Origin: CAVVJA01 sp963801715
Lineage (GTDB): Bacteria; Actinomycetota; Actinomycetes; Mycobacteriales; Jatrophihabitantaceae
Assembly (NCBI GenBank): GCA_963801715.1
Contig: CAWDGB010000012.1
Location: forward strand, 54,805-118,804
Direction of reading: 5' to 3'
Length of the DNA: 64,000 nt
The position numbers and the translations under genes were made by a program. Shown here piece after piece: positions 63,523 to 64,000 of the stretch (position 1 is its first letter; each line of letters begins with the position of its first letter). The notes under the pieces are model-generated. The model saw only the letters and a program-made list of their open reading frames with translations, had not been told where the DNA came from and ran no database searches.

Positions 63523-64000
63523 GTCGAGCACCTCCCCTTCGCTCGGCTGGTGCGTCCTCGACCAGCGCCGCGATCGACGGATGCTGGCGCAATCGAGTCA
63601 GACATCGAGACCGGTTCGGGCCGATAGCGCCGACCGGCATGCCCAGTTGCACGCTGATCTCGGCGTAGGCGACCGGAGGGTCGGCCATGAGCATGCCGAG
63701 CAGCTCGCGACACCGATCGCCGAGGTCGGCGAACGCGGCCCGCAGTGCGGCCTGTCGCTCGGCCGCGATCAGCCACTGATCGACCTGCGTCTGGTCCTCG
63801 TCCGCCGGCACATCGAGCTCCGGGTCCGCGAGCTGGCGATCGCGCTTCCAGCCGAGTCGCTGCACCCGGATGCACTCGCGCCGCGTCGTCGTGGCGAGCC
63901 AGCCGGGCAGCGCCGCCGGCTCGCGAAGCACGTCGAGATGTTCCACCAATCGCAACCAGACGTTCTGTCCGACGTCGTGCGCGTCGGCGTCCGATAGCCG
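63500..64000 (-). CDS. ECF-type RNA polymerase sigma factor (5' end outside window)
   Basis: The frame runs to the right edge, so the N terminus is missing. Region 2 remains as LSDADAHDVGQNVWLRLVEHLDVLREPAALPGWLATTTRRECIRVQR, and region 4 as LGDRCRELLGMLMADPPVAYAEISVQLGMPVGAIGPNRSRCLTRLRQHPSI. The sequence GMPVGAIGPNRSRCLTRLR is typical of the sigma subgroup paired with the small protein encoded downstream. Target genes are unknown. Confidence 0.87.
   Translation of the reverse strand, partial: RLSDADAHDVGQNVWLRLVEHLDVLREPAALPGWLATTTRRECIRVQRLGWKRDRQLADPELDVPADEDQTQVDQWLIAAERQAALRAAFADLGDRCRELLGMLMADPPVAYAEISVQLGMPVGAIGPNRSRCLTRLRQHPSIAALVEDAPAERRGGARHDKPMVG

Overview
The window comes from a high-GC Actinomycetota chromosome. 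Markers include an Lsr2 paralogue, an F420/LLM-type oxidoreductase, a DUF222/HNH (13E12-like) protein, Mec/CysO/CysM cysteine synthesis, a mycobacterial-type LexA box on dinB, and many start codons placed 6-8 bases after a TANNNT box (leaderless transcripts). The order pncB(-)/clpS/DUF2017/mec/cysO/cysM/rhomboid/murI/MBL hydrolase/rph/rdgB follows the Mycobacterium tuberculosis Rv1330c-Rv1341 region, but foreign genes sit between its parts, so this is a relative and not a Mycobacterium.

Layout. 1-4.3 kb: end of a sensor kinase, a DUF5666 protein, and a three-gene flavin electron-transfer module (ferric-reductase-like membrane protein, FMN-binding protein, ApbE). 4.3-8.4 kb: a small membrane protein, a hemerythrin, and a secreted GH3 glycosidase. 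8.5-16 kb: a catabolic island with a CoA transferase, a citryl-CoA-lyase-like protein, LigB/LigA extradiol dioxygenase subunits, an amidohydrolase, a SnoaL-like protein, an intradiol dioxygenase and maleylacetate reductase. 16-20.8 kb: an ArsR/SRPBCC pair, a RibD-like reductase, a YukJ-lamin-tail protein, a SufS-like enzyme and Lsr2. 21-29.5 kb: a MOSC-reductase-ferredoxin fusion, a membrane protein, an LLM oxidoreductase, an ECF41 sigma factor divergent from an ABC exporter, and dinB. 29.7-41 kb: redox enzymes, PAC2, CorA, AlkA-like glycosylase, a fused 2-oxoacid dehydrogenase E1, ctaD and serB. 41-58.9 kb: pncA/pncB NAD salvage and the clpS-to-rdgB block, interrupted by a molybdopterin oxidoreductase, a subtilase, a polysaccharide deacetylase, YjbQ, a large SARP/AfsR-type regulator and a second ABC exporter. 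59-64 kb: a DUF222/HNH protein, an internally deleted IS256-family element with inverted repeats and a probable target duplication, a type B carboxylesterase, and a sigma factor with a partner protein.

Two things cut across the window. First, a palindromic repeat (TGATCTTGGACTT...AAGTCCAAGATCA) occurs five times between genes. Second, eight genes are broken by nine small frameshifts. Nearly all are one extra base whose removal restores family consensus, which looks more like assembly indels than decay. Those genes are given here as single entries spanning the break.

The regulatory signals that can be read directly are paired ECF41-type promoters between the sigma factor and the ABC exporter, a palindrome over the ArsR start codon, and a LexA box over the dinB start codon. 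I found no rRNA, tRNA, CRISPR array or complete prophage.
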